DNA of 64,000 nucleotides from Buchnera aphidicola (Periphyllus acericola) (GTDB lineage: Bacteria > Pseudomonadota > Gammaproteobacteria > Enterobacterales > Enterobacteriaceae), in NCBI RefSeq assembly GCF_964019855.1, contig NZ_OZ026466.1, forward strand, positions 62,001 to 126,000, in the 5' to 3' direction. Below the pieces are notes generated by a model. The model did not search any database. It was not told where the DNA came from and was given only the letters and a program-made list of their open reading frames with translations. Positions within the stretch are counted from its first letter, which is position 1. Each line of letters begins with the position of its first letter. Position numbers and translations under genes: made by a program. Positions 1-10,027 of the stretch are shown piece after piece.

Positions 1-644
1 ATTGAGTATTCTGGAGATGATGAAAATTTATAAGATATAGAAGCAGGTATTACTAATAATGAAGTCATTAGTAAAACTCCAAAAAATTGTATTGCTAAAC
101 TAACTGTAAAAGCTGTAATAAACATTAATACAAATCTTGTTGTTAAAATATTTACTCCATTAATTTGTGCTAAATCTGGACTTATTATTAAAAATAAAAA
201 TTTTTGCCAATAAAAATATAATACTATTATAGTAATACAACTAGCAAAAAATATAATTATTACATCATAAAAACATATTTTTGATAAATCTCCAAAAAAA
301 TAACGAGGCATATCAATTTTTTTTTTTTTTGAAATTATATGTAATAAAATTATGCTTAAAGATAAAGATATGTTTGTTAAAATATTAATAATAGCATCAA
401 TTTTTATATCCGAATAAATTTCTATAAAAAAAACAGCCAATAAAAATATTGTAATTAAAAATATGTTTAGTAAAAAGTAATTAATATTTAAAATATAACT
501 TAAAGATACTCCTAATAGTGAAGCATGAGATAAAGAATCTCCAACAAAAGAAATTCTATTCCAAACTATAAGAGAACCTATAGGAGCAGAAGAAAATATT
601 ATAAATGTACCAATTAACCATTCAAAAAATAATTGTGTATTCAT
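1..644 (-). CDS. znuB: Zinc ABC transporter membrane subunit ZnuB (partial, runs off left edge)
   Basis: Inner-membrane permease of the high-affinity zinc importer, partner of the ATPase ZnuC just upstream on the same strand. The frame is open from an ATG at 642-644 (MNTQLFFEWLIGTF) to the window edge, about 214 residues, and is very hydrophobic with several transmembrane stretches. The SLIVWNRISFVGDSLSHASLLG segment, the FGDL segment and the late GVLLMTSLLVIPASIS helix are typical of the ABC-3 permease family. E. coli ZnuB is about 261 residues, so the C-terminal part lies outside the window. It starts 28 bp after the znuC stop, consistent with a znuCB operon. Family assignment is firm; the specificity (zinc rather than manganese or iron) rests on the znuC-znuB pairing and enteric gene order. 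Confidence 0.85.
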   Translation of the reverse strand, partial: MNTQLFFEWLIGTFIIFSSAPIGSLIVWNRISFVGDSLSHASLLGVSLSYILNINYFLLNIFLITIFLLAVFFIEIYSDIKIDAIINILTNISLSLSIILLHIISKKKKIDMPRYFFGDLSKICFYDVIIIFFASCITIIVLYFYWQKFLFLIISPDLAQINGVNILTTRFVLMFITAFTVSLAIQFFGVLLMTSLLVIPASISYKFSSSPEYS

Positions 645-672
645 AAAAAAAATTCACTTAAATTTATATTTT

Positions 673-1380
673 TTAAAAATTATGCTCATGATTATGTTTA
701 TGATTATAAAAAGCAAATTTACTTATTTTAATTAATCCAAAAATTTTAATAAAATTTTTATCTTTTGATACTAATTTAGGAGTGCCTTTACAACAAATAT
801 GTTTATTTAAACAAATTACTTTATCTGTTTGATTCATTACTAAGTTTAAATCATGAGATACGATTAAAACAGAACATTTTAAATTATTTTTAATTTTATG
901 AATTAATTGATATAATTTAAGTTGTCCTAAAATATCCATTCCTTGAGTTGGTTCATCTAAAACTAATAAATCAGGATTATTTAATAAAGCGCGAGCTAAT
1001 AAAACTTTTTGAATTTCTCCTCCTGATAAACTATTTAAATTTCTTTTTTTTAATTTTATTACTCCAACTTTTTTTAAATTTTTAATAATTATATTTTTTT
1101 TGTAATTATTTAAAATTTTCATAAATTGGTAAACTGTTATAGGAAATGGAGTATTTAAATAAATTTTTTGTGGAACATAACCAATTTTATTTTTTTTTAA
1201 ATAAATAACTTTTCCAGAACTTTGTTTTTGCAATTTTAAAATAATTCGAATTAATGTAGATTTTCCGGCTCCATTTGGTCCAATTAACGTAATAATTTTA
1301 TTTTTTTTAATACGTAAAGAAATATTTTTTAAAACTTTTTTTTTATTTTTATAAAAATAAACATTTTTTATAATAATCAA
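673..1380 (-). CDS. znuC: Zinc ABC transporter ATP-binding protein ZnuC
   Basis: Cytoplasmic ATPase energising ZnuB. The 235-residue protein has a Walker A motif GPNGAGKST near residue 34, an ABC signature LSGGEIQKV near 118, Walker B LLVLDEPT near 137-144 and a switch histidine in IVSHDLN. It ends in a histidine-rich tail (HKHNHEHNF), as in other ZnuC proteins, which may sense or bind zinc. znuB follows after 28 bp. In E. coli the periplasmic zinc-binding gene znuA is divergent next to znuC; here the upstream neighbour is pykA in the same orientation, so znuA is not at this locus. Confidence 0.92.
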   Translation of the reverse strand: MIIIKNVYFYKNKKKVLKNISLRIKKNKIITLIGPNGAGKSTLIRIILKLQKQSSGKVIYLKKNKIGYVPQKIYLNTPFPITVYQFMKILNNYKKNIIIKNLKKVGVIKLKKRNLNSLSGGEIQKVLLARALLNNPDLLVLDEPTQGMDILGQLKLYQLIHKIKNNLKCSVLIVSHDLNLVMNQTDKVICLNKHICCKGTPKLVSKDKNFIKIFGLIKISKFAFYNHKHNHEHNF

Positions 1381-1427
1381 TATAATTTTCTCTATTATTT
1401 ATATTTATGTTAATAATTTAATATTTT

Positions 1428-2873
1428 TTATAATTTTACTTTTAAAATTCTTATTGTATTTGTATTACCAGGAATTCCTTTAACATCTCCTTGAGTAATT
1501 ATAACTATATCGTTAAATTGTAAATATTTATTTTTAAATAATAATTTTATAGCTTCTTTTGAAGCAGATAATCCTTCTTTTTTAGTATTAAAAAAAATAG
1601 GTATTACGCCTCTATATAAAGAAGTTAAATTTAAAGTTTTTTTATTTCTTGATAAAGCAAAAATTGGAAGGCCAGAACTAATTCTAGATGTTATTAAAGG
1701 TGTTTTTCCAGATTCCGTCATTGTAATTATAGCTTTTACTCTTTTTAAATGATTTGCAGAATACATAGCTGAAAGTGAAATAATTTCTTCAATATTATCA
1801 AATGAAAAATTTATTCTATGTCTGGAAATATTTATACTTGGAACTTTTTCTGCTCCTTTACATACTTTTGACATTACTCTAACTGTTTCAACAGGATTTT
1901 TTCCTGAAGCAGTTTCAGAAGATAACATAACAGCATCACTTCCATCTAAAACAGCATTTGAAACATCCATGACTTCTGCTCTAGTAGGAATAGGATTTAA
2001 AATCATAGACTCCATCATTTGAGTTGCTGTAATTACTACTCTATTTAATTGACGAGCTTTTCTAATAAGTTTTTTTTGCATTCCAGCTAATTCAGGATCT
2101 CCAATTTCAATTCCTAAATCTCCTCTTGCAACCATAATAGCATCTGATGATAATATAATTTCTTCTATAACTTTATCATTTTTAACTGCTTCTGCGCGTT
2201 CTATTTTTGCAATAATTTTAGCAGAACTTCCAGATTTAATTATTAATTTTCTAGCAATTTTTAAATCTTCTGCAGATTTTGGAAAAGAAATAGCTAAATA
2301 ATCTACATTAATTTTAGAAGCTATTAATATATCTCTTTTATCTTTATTTGTGATAGATCCTGCGTTTAATCCTCCTCCTAATTTATTAATTCCTTGATTA
2401 TTTTTTAAAATTCCTCCAATTATAACTTTTGTAAATACTTGTATTTTTTTAACTTTTAAAACAATTAATTGAATTTTTCCATCATCAAGTAATAAAATAT
2501 CTTTTTTACGAATATCATTTGGCAAATTTTTATAATTAAATCCTATTTTTTTTTTATTTCCTAATTTTTTTTTATAAGAATAATCTAATATAAAAAGATT
2601 TCCTTTTTTTAAAAAAATTTTATTTTTTTTAAATTTTGAAATTCTTATTTTAGGCCCTTGTAAATCTCCTAAAATTGCAACATGACTTCCTGTTTCTTTA
2701 ATAATTTTTTTTGCTTTTTTTGCTCTAATTAAATGTTCTTTATGTGTTCCATGAGAAAAGTTTAATCTTAAAACATTTGCTCCAGATAATATTATTTTTT
2801 TTAAAATTTTACTTGAATCTGTAGATGGTCCAAGTGTCACTACAATTTTTGTTCTTCTAATACGTTTTAACAT
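1428..2873 (-). CDS. pykA: Pyruvate kinase (PykA type)
   Basis: Converts phosphoenolpyruvate and ADP to pyruvate and ATP, the last step of glycolysis. The 481 residues match the E. coli PykA length (480) and start ([12 protein letters not shown]). Visible motifs are NFSHG (substrate/K+ region), the [11 protein letters not shown] strand, the active-site segment AKIERAEAV, and [12 protein letters not shown] and [10 protein letters not shown] further on. The following [13 protein letters not shown] matches the family's phosphate-binding region. It lies next to zwf in divergent orientation, as in enteric bacteria, but hexR, which separates them in E. coli, is missing. Sequence is closer to PykA than PykF in the N-terminal region. 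Confidence 0.95.
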   Translation of the reverse strand: MLKRIRRTKIVVTLGPSTDSSKILKKIILSGANVLRLNFSHGTHKEHLIRAKKAKKIIKETGSHVAILGDLQGPKIRISKFKKNKIFLKKGNLFILDYSYKKKLGNKKKIGFNYKNLPNDIRKKDILLLDDGKIQLIVLKVKKIQVFTKVIIGGILKNNQGINKLGGGLNAGSITNKDKRDILIASKINVDYLAISFPKSAEDLKIARKLIIKSGSSAKIIAKIERAEAVKNDKVIEEIILSSDAIMVARGDLGIEIGDPELAGMQKKLIRKARQLNRVVITATQMMESMILNPIPTRAEVMDVSNAVLDGSDAVMLSSETASGKNPVETVRVMSKVCKGAEKVPSINISRHRINFSFDNIEEIISLSAMYSANHLKRVKAIITMTESGKTPLITSRISSGLPIFALSRNKKTLNLTSLYRGVIPIFFNTKKEGLSASKEAIKLLFKNKYLQFNDIVIITQGDVKGIPGNTNTIRILKVKL

Positions 2874-3261
2874 TTTTATGTTCCTAAATTTTTATTTTAA
2901 ATCGAAACGAATTTATTAAAAACAAATAAGATTAATTATTAAACAAAATTTTTTAAAATATTTTTTATTATCAATTGATATAATCTTTTTTATAAAATAA
3001 AATAATAAAAATAAATATTATTTAAAATTTATTAAAATTTTATATTTTATATAAAAAATTATATTTATTTATAATAATAATATTTTTAATATAAAATTTT
3101 TAAAAATTTTAAAATAAATTTTTAAAAAAAATTTTAATTAAAAATTTAATTTTACAGTATTAATTAAACAATTATATTTATATATATCATATAATGTAAT
3201 TTAATTAAAAATTAGTTTTTCATATAAAATTATTTATACTTTAAGAAATAGGATGTTAATA
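2874..3261. other. Divergent pykA/zwf intergenic region, no gene seen
   Basis: About 380 bp of almost pure A/T between divergent pykA and zwf. I see no open frame with recognisable protein similarity and no RNA gene. It must hold both promoters, but the composition makes any -10 box non-diagnostic. E. coli has the regulator gene hexR here; no trace of it is readable. Confidence 0.5.
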
Positions 3262-4734
3262 GTGTTTTCTAAAAAAATTAAAGAATGTGATTTAGTTATA
3301 TTTGGTACTAAAGGTGATTTATCAAAAAGAAAATTATTTCCTGCTTTATATCAACTAGAAGAATCATTAAAGTTATATAAAAATACAAAAATTATTGGAG
3401 TTGGTCGTGCAGATTGGACTCAAGAATATTATAAAAAAATAATTAAAAAATATATTAAAAAATTTTCTTATAGGAAATTTAAAAAAAAAATATGGAAAAA
3501 ATTTAGTAATAGATTATATTTTTGTAATATAGACGTCAATAAATTTTCAAACTTTTTAAAATTAAAAAAAATATTTAAAAAAGAAAAAAAAATAAAAATT
3601 TATTATTTTGCAATTCCTCAAAATACTTTTAAAAATATATTTAAAGGATTAAAAAAAATAAATTATAATTATATTCAAGATAGAATTATTTTAGAAAAAC
3701 CTATCGGAAATTCTTTAGAAACTTCAAAAAAAATTAATAATCAAGTTGGAAAATATTTTCAAGAAAAACAGATTTTTAGAATAGATCATTACTTAGGCAA
3801 AGAAACTATTTTAAATTTATTGTCTTTAAAATTTTCTAATTCAATTTTTTTTACAAACTGGAATAAAAGTACAATTGATCATATTCAAATTACTGTAGCT
3901 GAAAAAATTGGAATAGAAGGAAGATGGAATTATTTCGATAAAATAGGACAAATGAGAGATATGATTCAAAATCATTTACTTCAAATATTATGTATTTTAA
4001 CTATGTCTCCTCCTATTAATCTTCAATCAAATAGTATAAGGGATGAAAAATTAAAAATATTAAAATCATTAAGAATGATAAATGAAAAAAATGTTAATAA
4101 AAATACTGTAAGAGGTCAATATAAATCCGGATTTTTTAAAAATAAAAATATTCCAGGTTATATTGATGAAATAAACTCAATTAAAAATAGTAATACTGAA
4201 ACTTTTGTATCAATTAAAGTAAATATAGATAATTCTCAATGGCATGGAGTTCCTTTTTATTTACGTACTGGAAAAAGATTACCTTTAAAACATTCTGAAA
4301 TTGTTATCTATTTTAAAAAAAATGATTTTAATTTATTTAATAATTTTAAAAAGAAATTACCATTAAATAAAATAGTTATTCGTTTAGAACCAAATGAAGG
4401 AATAGATATTTTTATTCTTAATAAAATACCAAAATTAGATTCAAAATATGAATTAAAAGAAATAAAATTAAATTTTGATTATAAAAAAACTTTTAATAAA
4501 TGTACACTATATAATGCTTATGAAAGATTACTATTAGAAAGTTTTTTAGGTTCTCAATCTTTATTTGTAAGACGTGATGAAATAGAAGAATCTTGGAAAT
4601 GGATAGATTCAATTATTAATGCATGGAATAAGAAAAAATCAAAACTAGAATTATATACTGCCGGAACATGGGGTCCAAAATCTTCTAATACTCTTTTAAA
4701 GAAAGATGGTAGATTTTGGAATAAAATAAAATAA
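3262..4734 (+). CDS. zwf: Glucose-6-phosphate 1-dehydrogenase
   Basis: First step of the oxidative pentose phosphate pathway, making NADPH. The N-terminal nucleotide-binding segment CDLVIFGTKGDLSKRKL and the active-site peptide RIDHYLGKE are clear, as are EKPIGNS and the C-terminal AGTWGPKSS. Length is about 490 residues, as in E. coli (491). Start choice: an ATG at 3253 directly abuts the AGG, leaving no Shine-Dalgarno spacing, whereas a GTG at 3262 sits 8 nt after AGGA (3250-3253) and gives a leader length like the E. coli protein; I prefer the GTG. The ATG start would only add three residues. Confidence 0.95.
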   Translation: MFSKKIKECDLVIFGTKGDLSKRKLFPALYQLEESLKLYKNTKIIGVGRADWTQEYYKKIIKKYIKKFSYRKFKKKIWKKFSNRLYFCNIDVNKFSNFLKLKKIFKKEKKIKIYYFAIPQNTFKNIFKGLKKINYNYIQDRIILEKPIGNSLETSKKINNQVGKYFQEKQIFRIDHYLGKETILNLLSLKFSNSIFFTNWNKSTIDHIQITVAEKIGIEGRWNYFDKIGQMRDMIQNHLLQILCILTMSPPINLQSNSIRDEKLKILKSLRMINEKNVNKNTVRGQYKSGFFKNKNIPGYIDEINSIKNSNTETFVSIKVNIDNSQWHGVPFYLRTGKRLPLKHSEIVIYFKKNDFNLFNNFKKKLPLNKIVIRLEPNEGIDIFILNKIPKLDSKYELKEIKLNFDYKKTFNKCTLYNAYERLLLESFLGSQSLFVRRDEIEESWKWIDSIINAWNKKKSKLELYTAGTWGPKSSNTLLKKDGRFWNKIK

Positions 4735-4950
4735 TTTATATAAAAATTTTTTTAGAAAATATATTTAAAAATATTTTTCATTAATTGAAATTATATTTTT
4801 TAAAAAATATAATTATATTTAATATTAATTTCAAATAACTTATTTAAATAATTCAAAATATTTTTATGAATATAAAAAAGATTAACTTATAATTTTTTTT
4901 AATAAAAATAAAAAAATAAGTAATATTGAATAATTTTAAAAGGAAAATTC

Positions 4951-5832
4951 ATGATTCGAATTTTATTATTTTTGTTAACAAATTTAGCTGTTATTAGTAT
5001 ATTATGTATCTTATCTTTTTTTATTGATATTCAAAATAAAAATTTTTTATTATTTTTGTTATCTACAACTTTATTTGGTTTTGGAGGATCATTTTTATCC
5101 CTTTTATTATCAAAAAAAATTGCTCTTTTTTCAATTAATTCCAAAGTGATTAAAACTCCAAAAAATTTAAGAGAAAAATGGTTGTTAAATATAGTTAAAA
5201 AACAAGCCAATCAATTAAAAATAAAAATTCCAGATTTAACTATTTATAAATCTAAAAATATAAATGCTTTTGCTACAGGAGCCACTAAAAATTCTTCTTT
5301 AGTTGCACTTTCAGAAAAATTATTAAATAATATGAATGAAAATGAAATAAAAGCAGTAATTGCTCATGAAATGACTCATATTTCTAATGGAGATATGGTT
5401 ACTATGACTTTAATACAAGGTATTACAAATACATTTGTTATATTCATATCACGAGTTATTTCAAATTTTATATCTCATATATTTAACAATTCTGAAAATA
5501 CTAATTGGTTTTTAAAAAAAAATAAATTTATTAATTTAATAATTACTTTATTTTTAGAAATTTTATTTGGCACTTTATCTGGAATAATTGTAATGTGGTT
5601 TTCTAGATATAGAGAATTTTATGCAGATGCTGGATCAGCAAAACTTGTTGGAAAAAAAAACATGATTTCAGCATTAATAAGTATTAAAAATAATATTAGT
5701 ACTTCAACAAAACATGAAAATCTCTCTACATTATATATAAATAATAAAAATAAATGTGTTTCATATTTATTCATGTCACATCCAACAATAAAAAATAGAA
5801 TTAAAGCATTAATGAAAGAAACATATATGTAA
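4951..5832 (+). CDS. htpX: Membrane zinc metalloprotease HtpX
   Basis: Inner-membrane M48 endopeptidase involved in membrane protein quality control, overlapping in role with FtsH (also in this window). The 293 residues equal the E. coli length. Two N-terminal transmembrane helices (residues about 4-28 and 33-55) precede the catalytic HExxH in VIAHEMTHISNGD near residue 138; a second hydrophobic pair surrounds residues 155-220, and the downstream glutamate ligand region is REFYADAGSAKLVG. An SD-like AAAAGGAAAA precedes the ATG. A perfect inverted repeat lies just after the stop. Confidence 0.95.
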   Translation: MIRILLFLLTNLAVISILCILSFFIDIQNKNFLLFLLSTTLFGFGGSFLSLLLSKKIALFSINSKVIKTPKNLREKWLLNIVKKQANQLKIKIPDLTIYKSKNINAFATGATKNSSLVALSEKLLNNMNENEIKAVIAHEMTHISNGDMVTMTLIQGITNTFVIFISRVISNFISHIFNNSENTNWFLKKNKFINLIITLFLEILFGTLSGIIVMWFSRYREFYADAGSAKLVGKKNMISALISIKNNISTSTKHENLSTLYINNKNKCVSYLFMSHPTIKNRIKALMKETYM

Positions 5833-5843
5833 AAATTTAGGTC

Positions 5844-5879
5844 TTCATAAAAGAAAATAAAGTTATTTTCTTTTATGAA
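5844..5879 (+). terminator. Inverted repeat after htpX, probable transcription terminator
   Basis: A perfect 17-bp inverted repeat (TTCATAAAAGAAAATAA at 5844-5860 and its complement at 5863-5879) separated by 2 nt, 12 bp after the htpX stop and followed by A/T-rich sequence with T clusters. It is AU-rich, but a perfect 17-bp match is unlikely to be chance even here. Confidence 0.6.
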
Positions 5880-5930
5880 ATAAATAAATCTTTATTATTT
5901 TTTAAAATTTATTAGTAGTTAATGTAAAGA

Positions 5931-5959
5931 TTGTTTTTTATTCAAAAATCCTCTATGAT
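5931..5959 (+). promoter_or_regulatory. Sigma-70-like promoter with no gene close behind it
   Basis: TTGTTT at 5931-5936 and TATGAT at 5954-5959 are separated by exactly 17 bp, a good sigma-70 arrangement. The island CAAAAATCCTCTATGAT is more GC-rich than its surroundings. The next gene (yoaE) starts about 600 bp downstream. It may be a leftover promoter of a lost gene, a distant yoaE promoter or the promoter of a small RNA. In such AT-rich DNA the call is only moderate. Confidence 0.35.
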
Positions 5960-6552
5960 ATTATTATTAATATTTTCTATTAAAATTATTTTTTTATTTT
6001 TTTAAAAAAGTTATTTAAAAAATTTTATAATTAATTATAAAAAATTTTTTAAAAACTTTATATAAACAATGTTTTTTTATAATATAAAACTTTTAAATTA
6101 AATTTTAAATATTAGCAATTAAAGCTTAATAAAATGATTTAAATAAAAATAAAAGGATTTATATTTATTGTTCTTGACTATCATAATAAAATTTTTTATG
6201 AATTTTAAATATAAAAAAAGTATTTAAAATGTTTAAAAAAATAAAAAAATATTAAATTTAAAATTTAAAAATATTTAAAAATCATTCAAATATAAAAATT
6301 TTTTCAATTTTATAGAAATTTATTTTTTTAAAAATTTTTTTTAAAAATTTTTATAAAAATAAAAATTTTTATAATAAATCTCTATTCAAATATTGAGGTT
6401 ACAAAAAATATTTTAAAATTTTAATAAAAAATATAATTATTATTTAATTTATAAAAAATTTTATAATTTTTTTAAACAATTTAATAAAAAATTTAATATA
6501 TTTTAAAAAATATTTTTTTTTAAAAATATTAAATATAAATTTTTCCTATTTT
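5960..6552. other. Long non-coding spacer htpX-yoaE, possible gene remnant
   Basis: About 590 bp with no supported gene. In E. coli order cspC lies between htpX and yoaE. A weak look-alike of the cold-shock RNA-binding segment (K-G-F-x-F-I) can be read at about 6151-6168, with scattered further fragments, but spacing does not fit cspC well, so I do not call a pseudogene. GGAG at 6555-6558 is the yoaE ribosome binding site. Confidence 0.4.
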
Positions 6553-6565
6553 ACGGAGTTATTGA

Positions 6566-8113
6566 ATGGGATTTATTTTAAACCCGTCGGCATGGACTGG
6601 TTTAGTAGTATTAATAATTATTGAAATAGTATTAGGTATTGATAATTTAATTTTTTTAACTATTTTAGTAAAGAAATTATCTCCTAAACAAAGAAAAAAA
6701 GCTAGAATAATTGGATTAATTTTATCTTTTTTTATTAGAATTTTTTTTCTTTCAATTATTTCATGGTCTACTTCACTTACATATCCTTTTTATTCAAATC
6801 AATATGTTACTCTTTCAATTAGAGAAATTATTTTTCTAATTGGTGGAATTTTTTTATCTTTTGTTGCTATTTTAGAATTAAATGATAAATTATGTAATAA
6901 AATTTCAAAAAAAAAAAAAAATAAATGTTATTCAAATTTTTGGATAATAATTTTTCAAATAATTACTTTAGATGCAATTTTTTCATTAGATTCAATTATT
7001 ACTGCTGTTGGTATAGTAAATAACATACTTATTATGACTTTAGCAGTTTTAATAGCTATGTGTTTTATGTTATTTATATTAAAATCATTAAAAAAATTTA
7101 TAAATAAATATCAAGCAATAGTGATTTTATGTTTAGGTTTTTTATTAATGATTGGGTTAAGTTTAATATTAGAAGTTTTAGGTTTATATATTCCAAAAAC
7201 ATATTTATATTCTGCTATTGGATTTTCAATATTTGTTGAACTCTTTAACCAAATATCAAAATATAATTTTTTACTATATCAATATGGAAGACCAATTCGA
7301 ACAAGAGTATTAGAAACTTTTTTAAAAATTATTAAAAAAGAAAAACAAAAAAATAAACATATTAAAAATACTATTCAAGATAAAAAATATACTTCAAAAG
7401 AATATAGTAATTTAAAAAAAGAAGAAAAATATATGATTTATAGTCTTTTAAATTTAGCTATTAGACCTATAAAAAGTATAATGACTCCAAGAGCTGAAAT
7501 TTCATGGATCAATATTAAAAAATCATCTAATGAAATTAAAAAGAAATTAATAGATACTCCTCATAGTTTATTTCCTATATGTCAAGGAGAATTAGATAAA
7601 GTTATAGGAGTAGTAAGAGCAAAAGAACTATTATCAATAATAGAAAAAAAAAAAGATATATTAAAATTTGTTTTACAAAATAAACCAATTATTGTTTTTG
7701 AAACATTAAGTCCTATAAGTTTGTTAAAAATATTAAAAAAATCTAAAGGAAACATCGTAATTGTTATAAATAAATTTCATATAGTTCAAGGTTTAATTAC
7801 TCCTTTAGATTTTTTAAAAGCAATTGCAGGAGATTTTCCAGACGCAGATGAAACACCAGATATTATAAAAGAAAAAAATGGATGGTTAGTTAAAGGAAAT
7901 ACTAATTTACATTCCATTCAACAATTTTTAAATATAAAAAATTTAATAAAAAAAAAAACAATACATGCATCTATAGCTGGTTTATTAATTGAAAAAAAAG
8001 GAGAAATTCCTTCTCAAGGAGATGTTATTAATATTTCTTCTTTTAGTTTTAAAATTATAAAAGTAAATAATTATGCAATAGATTTAATTAGAATTACAAA
8101 AAATAAGAAATAA
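6566..8113 (+). CDS. yoaE: TerC/CBS/CorC-domain inner-membrane protein YoaE
   Basis: Membrane protein of the TerC family fused to cytoplasmic CBS and transporter-associated domains; the exact substrate is not established (metal ion export is the usual suggestion). The 515 residues compare with 518 in E. coli YoaE. Residues about 1-235 hold seven or so transmembrane helices with the TerC hallmark EIVLGIDNLIFL and a second acidic motif LDAIFSLDSI. Residues about 295-420 carry two CBS repeats (IMTPRAEI; VVRAKELLS; GLITPLDFL) and about 430-510 a CorC/HlyC-like domain. GGAG lies 7 nt before the ATG. Confidence 0.9.
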   Translation: MGFILNPSAWTGLVVLIIIEIVLGIDNLIFLTILVKKLSPKQRKKARIIGLILSFFIRIFFLSIISWSTSLTYPFYSNQYVTLSIREIIFLIGGIFLSFVAILELNDKLCNKISKKKKNKCYSNFWIIIFQIITLDAIFSLDSIITAVGIVNNILIMTLAVLIAMCFMLFILKSLKKFINKYQAIVILCLGFLLMIGLSLILEVLGLYIPKTYLYSAIGFSIFVELFNQISKYNFLLYQYGRPIRTRVLETFLKIIKKEKQKNKHIKNTIQDKKYTSKEYSNLKKEEKYMIYSLLNLAIRPIKSIMTPRAEISWINIKKSSNEIKKKLIDTPHSLFPICQGELDKVIGVVRAKELLSIIEKKKDILKFVLQNKPIIVFETLSPISLLKILKKSKGNIVIVINKFHIVQGLITPLDFLKAIAGDFPDADETPDIIKEKNGWLVKGNTNLHSIQQFLNIKNLIKKKTIHASIAGLLIEKKGEIPSQGDVINISSFSFKIIKVNNYAIDLIRITKNKK

Positions 8114-8124
8114 ATATTAAAAAA

Positions 8125-8164
8125 TTATAATTTATTCATGATTTTAAATATGAATAAATTATAA
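8125..8164 (+). terminator. Inverted repeat after yoaE, probable terminator
   Basis: Perfect 15-bp inverted repeat (TTATAATTTATTCAT at 8125-8139, complement at 8150-8164) with a 10-nt loop, 11 bp after the yoaE stop. Confidence 0.55.
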
Positions 8165-8223
8165 AAAATGTTTTTAATAATTTATTATCATAAAAATAAA
8201 CAAATAAAAAAAAAAAAAAAAAA

Positions 8224-8910
8224 ATGAAAATACTTACTTTCTATAATTTTAATAATATATGTTCAGTATCTTTAAAAAATAATGAAAAAATATCTTATGA
8301 AATTAATTGTGTTAATAAAAATTCAAATTTTTCTGTTTTATTTACAATAAATAAAATTTTATTTAAAAACTCTCTTAAATTAAAAGATGTGGATGTTATT
8401 TCATTTTCTAATGGTCCTGGATCATTTACTGGAATAAGAACGTCTATAATCCTTGCAAAAGGTTTATCTATTGGATCAAATGTACCATTAATGAGTATTT
8501 CCATGTTAGAAATATATGCATATAAAGCAAAAAAAATTACATGTTATAAAAATTTTTTAGTAATTTTAAAAGCTAATAAAAAAAATTTATATTTTGGTAA
8601 ATATATTTTATCAAAAAATAATTTATTATTTAAAAAAAAAGAAATATTTTTATCAAATAAAAACGCTTATAAAAAAATAAAAATGTTAAAAAAAAATTGG
8701 ATAATTATAAAAAATTTTAATTCTATATTATTTAATAAAATAAAAAAAAAAAAAATATTAAATATTAATAATATAAATGCATTAGATATTATTTTTTTAA
8801 CTTTAAAAAAAATTAAATTTAAAAAAAAAATAAATAATAATATAATTTTTCCAAATTATTTAAATAATACTATGATTTTAAAAAAAAAAAAAATAAATAA
8901 TTTAAAATAA
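8224..8910 (+). CDS. tsaB: tRNA t6A37 biosynthesis protein TsaB
   Basis: Partner of TsaD in making threonylcarbamoyl-adenosine at position 37 of ANN-decoding tRNAs. The 228 residues match E. coli TsaB (231). The diagnostic ASKHA-fold motif is present as SNGPGSFTGIRTSI near residues 61-75, followed by AKGLS. The C-terminal third is extremely lysine/asparagine-rich and poorly conserved, as often in this gene in reduced genomes. The ATG directly follows a run of 18 adenines (8206-8223), so no ordinary Shine-Dalgarno sequence is visible. Gene order yoaE-tsaB-min agrees with Buchnera-type synteny as I remember it. Confidence 0.88.
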   Translation: MKILTFYNFNNICSVSLKNNEKISYEINCVNKNSNFSVLFTINKILFKNSLKLKDVDVISFSNGPGSFTGIRTSIILAKGLSIGSNVPLMSISMLEIYAYKAKKITCYKNFLVILKANKKNLYFGKYILSKNNLLFKKKEIFLSNKNAYKKIKMLKKNWIIIKNFNSILFNKIKKKKILNINNINALDIIFLTLKKIKFKKKINNNIIFPNYLNNTMILKKKKINNLK

Positions 8911-8935
8911 ATTTTTTTATTAATTTTTTAAAAAA

Positions 8936-9187
8936 TTAATCTGGTAGTTTTACATTTAACTCTAGTATTGATATATTATTATCTTTATGTCCTAATTGTA
9001 CTGTAATTGAATTTTTATCAATATTAATATATTTACAAATTACTTTTAGTATTTCTTTTTTTAATTCTGGAATATAATTAGGTTGAATATTATTTTGTCT
9101 TTGTTCAGCAACAATAATTTGAAGTCTTTTCTTAGCTATAAAAGCAGTATTTTGATGACGAGATAAAAAAAAATTTAATAAAGACAT
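8936..9187 (-). CDS. minE: Cell division topological specificity factor MinE
   Basis: Drives MinD off the membrane and sets up Min oscillation, so that division occurs at mid-cell. From ATG at 9185-9187 the protein is 83 residues (E. coli 88): [10 protein letters not shown] membrane-targeting start, [12 protein letters not shown] MinD-contact helix, then the dimerisation strands. I chose this start over an upstream GTG-type start at 9205 because GGAGG lies about 6 nt before it and it matches E. coli MinE (MALLDFFLSR). Its start is 2 nt after the minD stop, so the two are translationally coupled. Confidence 0.95.
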   Translation of the reverse strand: MSLLNFFLSRHQNTAFIAKKRLQIIVAEQRQNNIQPNYIPELKKEILKVICKYINIDKNSITVQLGHKDNNISILELNVKLPD

Positions 9188-9189
9188 AA

Positions 9190-9999
9190 TTACCTCCCAA
9201 ACCAACGTTGAAAAAAATTTTTTCTTTTTTTTATATATTTAAATGGAACAATTTTACCTAATAATCTACTAACAACATCTTTATAAGATATACCAGCATG
9301 AGAGTTAGAATTTAAAATTACAGGAATTCCTTTATTGGAAGATTTTAAAACATATTCATCTTCTGGTATAACTCCTATTAATTTAATTCTTAAAATTTCT
9401 AAAATATCTTTTACGCTTAACATATCTCCTGAATAAACTTTTTCTGGAGAATATCTTGTTAATAATAAATGTTCTTTTACAGGTTTTTTATTTTTTTTTG
9501 AACGTTCGGATTTTGATGAAATAATTCCTAAAATTCTGTCTGCATCTCTTACTGATGAAATTTCAGGATTTGTAGTAATTATCGCTTCATCTGCAAAATA
9601 TAAAGCTAAAACAGCTCCTCTTTCTATTCCAGCAGGTGAATCACAAATAATGAAATCAAAATTCATTTTTTTTAATTTTTTAAAAATTATTTTCACACCA
9701 TCACAAGTTAATGATTTTTTATCTTTTGTCTGAGAAGCTGGAAGAATAAATAAATTTTTTGTATATTTATCTTTAATTAAAGTTTGGTTAACAGTTGCTT
9801 CTCCTTGAATGATATTTATAAAATCATAGACAACTCTTCTTTCACAACCCATAATTAAATCTAAATTTCTTAAACCAACATCAAAATCAATCACAACTGT
9901 TTTTTTTCCAGATTGAGCTAAACCAGTAGCAATAGATGCACTAGATGTTGTTTTTCCTACTCCTCCTTTTCCAGATGTAATTACAATTATACGTGTCAT
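9190..9999 (-). CDS. minD: Septum site-determining ATPase MinD
   Basis: Membrane-associated ATPase that recruits MinC and is cycled by MinE. The 269 residues (E. coli 270) start [20 protein letters not shown], containing the deviant Walker A with signature lysine. Also present are [14 protein letters not shown], the DSPAGIERG Walker B and, at the C terminus, an amphipathic helix ([10 protein letters not shown]) for membrane binding. It lies between minC (upstream) and minE (downstream) in the usual order. Confidence 0.97.
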   Translation of the reverse strand: MTRIIVITSGKGGVGKTTSSASIATGLAQSGKKTVVIDFDVGLRNLDLIMGCERRVVYDFINIIQGEATVNQTLIKDKYTKNLFILPASQTKDKKSLTCDGVKIIFKKLKKMNFDFIICDSPAGIERGAVLALYFADEAIITTNPEISSVRDADRILGIISSKSERSKKNKKPVKEHLLLTRYSPEKVYSGDMLSVKDILEILRIKLIGVIPEDEYVLKSSNKGIPVILNSNSHAGISYKDVVSRLLGKIVPFKYIKKRKNFFQRWFGR

Positions 10000-10027
10000 A
10001 TTTTTAATTTCCTATAAAATAAAAAAA

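Noticed and set aside
6151-6400. Possible cspC remnant
   Set aside because: Only short, weak look-alikes (K-G-F-x-F-I, N-H-S-N-I, N-I-E-V-T) with wrong spacing; in this composition such matches arise by chance.
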